This document shows, piece by piece, positions 61,986 through 64,000 of a stretch of 64,000 bases of DNA (position 1 is the stretch's first letter; each line of letters begins with the position of its first letter). The translations under genes and the position numbers were made by a program. The notes below the pieces were generated by a model. It saw nothing but the letters and a program-made list of their open reading frames with translations. It had not been told where the DNA came from and made no database searches. The stretch comes from Actinomadura terrae (lineage in GTDB: Bacteria > Actinomycetota > Actinomycetes > Streptosporangiales > Streptosporangiaceae): NCBI RefSeq assembly GCF_022751215.1, contig NZ_JAICDG010000004.1:1-64000 (forward strand), in the 5' to 3' direction.

Positions 61986-62411
61986 TCAGGAGGCGAAAGC
62001 CTGCGCTACGGCGAGGCTGTCCTCGTAGACGTGGTGGCGCGTGATCTGGCCGTTCTCGACCGTGAGGTGCAGGGCGAACCGGGCGCGGTAGGCGCGTCCG
62101 GTGGCGCGGGCCGTCTGCCGAATTTCCCCGAGCACCACCGCGTCGTCCCCGTCCACGAGAACGCGTTCCACTTGGGTGTCGGCTTCCTCGGGGACGTGAT
62201 GCTCGGCGATCCCCCGGAAATGGGCGGCCGCGTCTGCGCGGCCGGTCCGGTGCCGGATCCAGGGTGTGGCGGCGCGGCCGTGTTCGTTCTCGGGCCAGTT
62301 CAACTTCCAGTCGCCCTGCTCGGCGTACATCGCCGCGATCCGTTCTGGATCGCCTTCACCGATCCGTCGCAGCAACTCCTCGACCACAGCGCGCGTGCCT
62401 GTGTCGGACAT
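61986..62411 (-). CDS. SnoaL-like/NTF2-fold protein
   Basis: The 141-residue protein has the cone-shaped NTF2-like plan: an N-terminal helix (RAVVEELLRRIGEGDPERIA), AMYAEQGDWKLNWP, a central strand region and LHLTVENGQITRHHVYEDSL at the end. Members are cyclases, isomerases or of unknown role. ATG 62411 has AAGGAGG seven bases upstream. It lies just upstream of the FAD oxidase on the same strand, a common pairing, though the 129-bp gap leaves cotranscription open. Confidence 0.85.
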   Translation of the reverse strand: MSDTGTRAVVEELLRRIGEGDPERIAAMYAEQGDWKLNWPENEHGRAATPWIRHRTGRADAAAHFRGIAEHHVPEEADTQVERVLVDGDDAVVLGEIRQTARATGRAYRARFALHLTVENGQITRHHVYEDSLAVAQAFAS

Positions 62412-62655
62412 GATCGGCCTCCTTCGGGTCGGACGAGGCCAACCTTGACAGCGCCGCCCGCCCCTGGGCGATTACCTCCCACGTAATCAACGCGGCGCGT
62501 GGACACCGCTCGCGCTGATACGGACGGTGACGCTCAGACCCGTGAGCGCGCTTCCTATCTCGTCCAGGCCAGCAAGGGTGACGAGAGCGATTCCATCGTC
62601 AGTGGTTTCGCCATCGGGAAGGTTCACCCCGCGGGGTGTCGGCGAAGCGGCGCGT

Positions 62656-63075
62656 TCATCGGTCTTCCGGGTCTGCCGGGTCTGTCGCTTGCTGAACGAG
62701 CCGGGTGAGGCCCGTGTCGATGGCTCTGACCGCGTTCTCACTCGCGGCCCCGAGCCCGTGCCGGGCCGCGAGCCAAGACGCGTCGTTGTAGGTCAGCCAC
62801 ACCTTGCCGTCGGCGTCCTCCCAGGCGAGGGCCTTCACCGGAAGGTCGATTCCGGCGGTCTGCCGGTCCTGCATCAACGGCGTCCCGCCACGGGGATGGC
62901 CGAAGATGAGCAGCTGGGTCGGCCGCAGTTCGAACCCGGCGCGGACGGCGTTCTCCGCGTGATCGATCCGGGCGAAGACCAGCAGGCCGGCGTCGGCGGC
63001 CGCCGCCTGGAGGCGGTCGATCGTCTCGCCGACGGACCAACCGCTGGCGACGGTGACCATTCCTTGATCCCCCAT
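62656..63075 (-). CDS. DUF302-family protein
   Basis: The 139-residue protein has the DUF302 pattern: SVGETIDRLQAAAADAGLLV, FARIDHAENAVRAGFELRPT, LLIFGHPRGGTPLMQ and the ALAWEDADGKVWLTYND segment. The biochemical role of the family is not established. I start at ATG 63075, preceded by GGAAGG; the longer frame to 63207 lacks family sequence. It is convergent or divergent with unrelated genes, so it stands alone. Confidence 0.85.
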   Translation of the reverse strand: MGDQGMVTVASGWSVGETIDRLQAAAADAGLLVFARIDHAENAVRAGFELRPTQLLIFGHPRGGTPLMQDRQTAGIDLPVKALAWEDADGKVWLTYNDASWLAARHGLGAASENAVRAIDTGLTRLVQQATDPADPEDR

Positions 63076-63224
63076 ACCGGTCCTTCCTTCGGCGGCAGCC
63101 CATTTTCGCGCACCCGCGCCTGGGGAGGACCCCACCTGCCGAAAACGTTCGCCGCGCGGCGATGAGTTCCCGGGACATGGCTGGTCTGAGGAGGTGGACC
63201 TCATCAACGGCCGAAGGGAATGCC

Positions 63225-63851
63225 ATGAAGGGCGACGTGTGGCCGATCGTGCACGCCGAGCGCGCGGCGCTCATCGACGATCTCGCCGGTTTGACGGACG
63301 AGCAGTGGCAAAAACCCTCCCTTTGCGAAGGGTGGACGGTGCACGAGGTCGTCGCCCACCTGGTCGACACGGCGCTGACGACGCGCCTCGGCTTCGTGGC
63401 CGCGCTCGTCCGGGCGCGGTTCGATTTCGACCGGCAGAACGCGCGCGGCGTGGAGCGTGAGCTGGGTGCGACACCACAGGTGACGCTGGAGCGGTTCCGC
63501 CAGGTCGCGACGCGGACGTCGGGCCCTCCGGCGCCCCTGGACACCCGGCTCGTCGAGGAGGTCGTCCACGGGGAGGACATCCGCCGGCCGCTGGGCCTGG
63601 CCCGCGCCTACCCCCAGGACGCCGTGGTCAGGGCGCTCCGGTTGCAGGCGCGGACGTCCGCGTCGTTCGGAGGTGCCAAGGAGACGGCGGCCCACGTCCG
63701 GCTGACGGCCACGGATGCCGGGCTGTCGATCGGGGCGGGGCCGGAGGTGAGCGGCCCGGCGCTCGCGCTGCTGCTGGTCCTTTCCGGGCGGCGGACGGCG
63801 CTGGACGAGCTGGACGGCCCCGGCGTGGCGGCGCTCACGTCCACCGCTTGA
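63225..63851 (+). CDS. DinB/maleylpyruvate-isomerase-fold (mycothiol-dependent) protein
   Basis: The 208-residue protein begins with the family helix AERAALIDDLAGLTDEQWQK, then LCEGWTVHEVVAHLVDT, with the metal-binding His of helix 2, and EVVHGEDIRRPLGL. This TIGR03083-like group includes mycothiol-dependent maleylpyruvate isomerase; others have unknown thiol-dependent roles. ATG 63225 follows AAGGG. It is divergent from the DUF302 gene and precedes a MerR regulator in the same direction. Confidence 0.82.
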   Translation: MKGDVWPIVHAERAALIDDLAGLTDEQWQKPSLCEGWTVHEVVAHLVDTALTTRLGFVAALVRARFDFDRQNARGVERELGATPQVTLERFRQVATRTSGPPAPLDTRLVEEVVHGEDIRRPLGLARAYPQDAVVRALRLQARTSASFGGAKETAAHVRLTATDAGLSIGAGPEVSGPALALLLVLSGRRTALDELDGPGVAALTSTA

Positions 63852-63890
63852 ACCACGTGCATGTCCAACTTCGCCACGCAAAATGGGGAC

Positions 63891-64000
63891 ATGGACGAGC
63901 TGACGCCGATACGGACGGTCTCCGACTGGTTCGGGCTGCCCCTCTCGACGCTGCACTACTGGGAACGGCGCGGGCTGCTGGAGCCGCGCCGCCGCTCCGG
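63891..64000 (+). CDS. MerR-family regulator, N-terminus only (cut by window edge)
   Basis: The first 36 codons read MDELTPIRTVSDWFGLPLST and then HYWERRGLL, the winged helix start of a MerR regulator. ATG 63891 follows GGGG. The rest lies outside the window. It may control the upstream DinB-like gene. Confidence 0.75.
   Translation, partial: MDELTPIRTVSDWFGLPLSTLHYWERRGLLEPRRRS

Overview
The window is a high-GC actinomycete chromosome segment with frequent GTG starts, ATGA/GTGA gene overlaps, Tat and lipoprotein exports, and a protein of the mycothiol-dependent enzyme family. A Streptosporangiales/Actinomadura-like host is my inference; no phylogenetic marker gene is present. Three blocks (about 8.0-9.0, 15.7-18.5 and 26.9-27.8 kb) are visibly AT-richer, and together with many insertion sequences and broken genes they mark 0-29 kb as an accessory, defence-rich region.

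Layout. 0-8.9 kb: a type I restriction-modification operon (hsdR-hsdS-hsdM, minus strand), a divergent GIY-YIG nuclease fused to a RAMA-like domain, and a membrane protein. 9.3-11.2 kb: a small-membrane-protein/ECF sigma/MEDS-STAS regulator operon. 11.4-17.3 kb: four IS5-type elements around an RNase HI gene. Two elements abut at a shared TAA, and one splits a 154-codon gene cleanly in frame. 17.4-18.9 kb: a HEPN-motif protein divergent from a two-helix membrane protein.

19-29 kb: two wrecked large serine recombinase genes bracket a segment holding a complete type III CBASS operon (CD-NTase, HORMA, TRIP13-like ATPase, Cap4-like nuclease-SAVED effector) and three other genes. A 26-bp imperfect direct repeat lies at the inner edges of the two recombinase remnants. 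In CBASS the HORMA protein is expected to activate the nucleotide synthase after infection, the ATPase to reset it, and the nuclease to degrade DNA when its SAVED domain binds the signal.

29-49 kb: polymorphic-toxin region. A LamG-domain exported protein precedes a 2355-aa RHS/Hint/restriction-fold toxin with its immunity candidate. A second RHS gene is interrupted by one amber codon and is followed by four small two-helix membrane genes, a YbaB-like gene and decayed genes.

49-64 kb: ordinary secreted and metabolic genes: phosphodiester glycosidase, serine hydrolase lipoprotein, quinone-type reductase, LOG-like protein, winged-helix regulator, and a cell-wall cluster (M15-like, I36-M23, I36-SpoIID). 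These are followed by an HTH-NBR1-Ig membrane protein, alpha/beta hydrolase, FAD oxidase, SnoaL-like protein, DUF302 protein, a DinB-like protein and a truncated MerR regulator.
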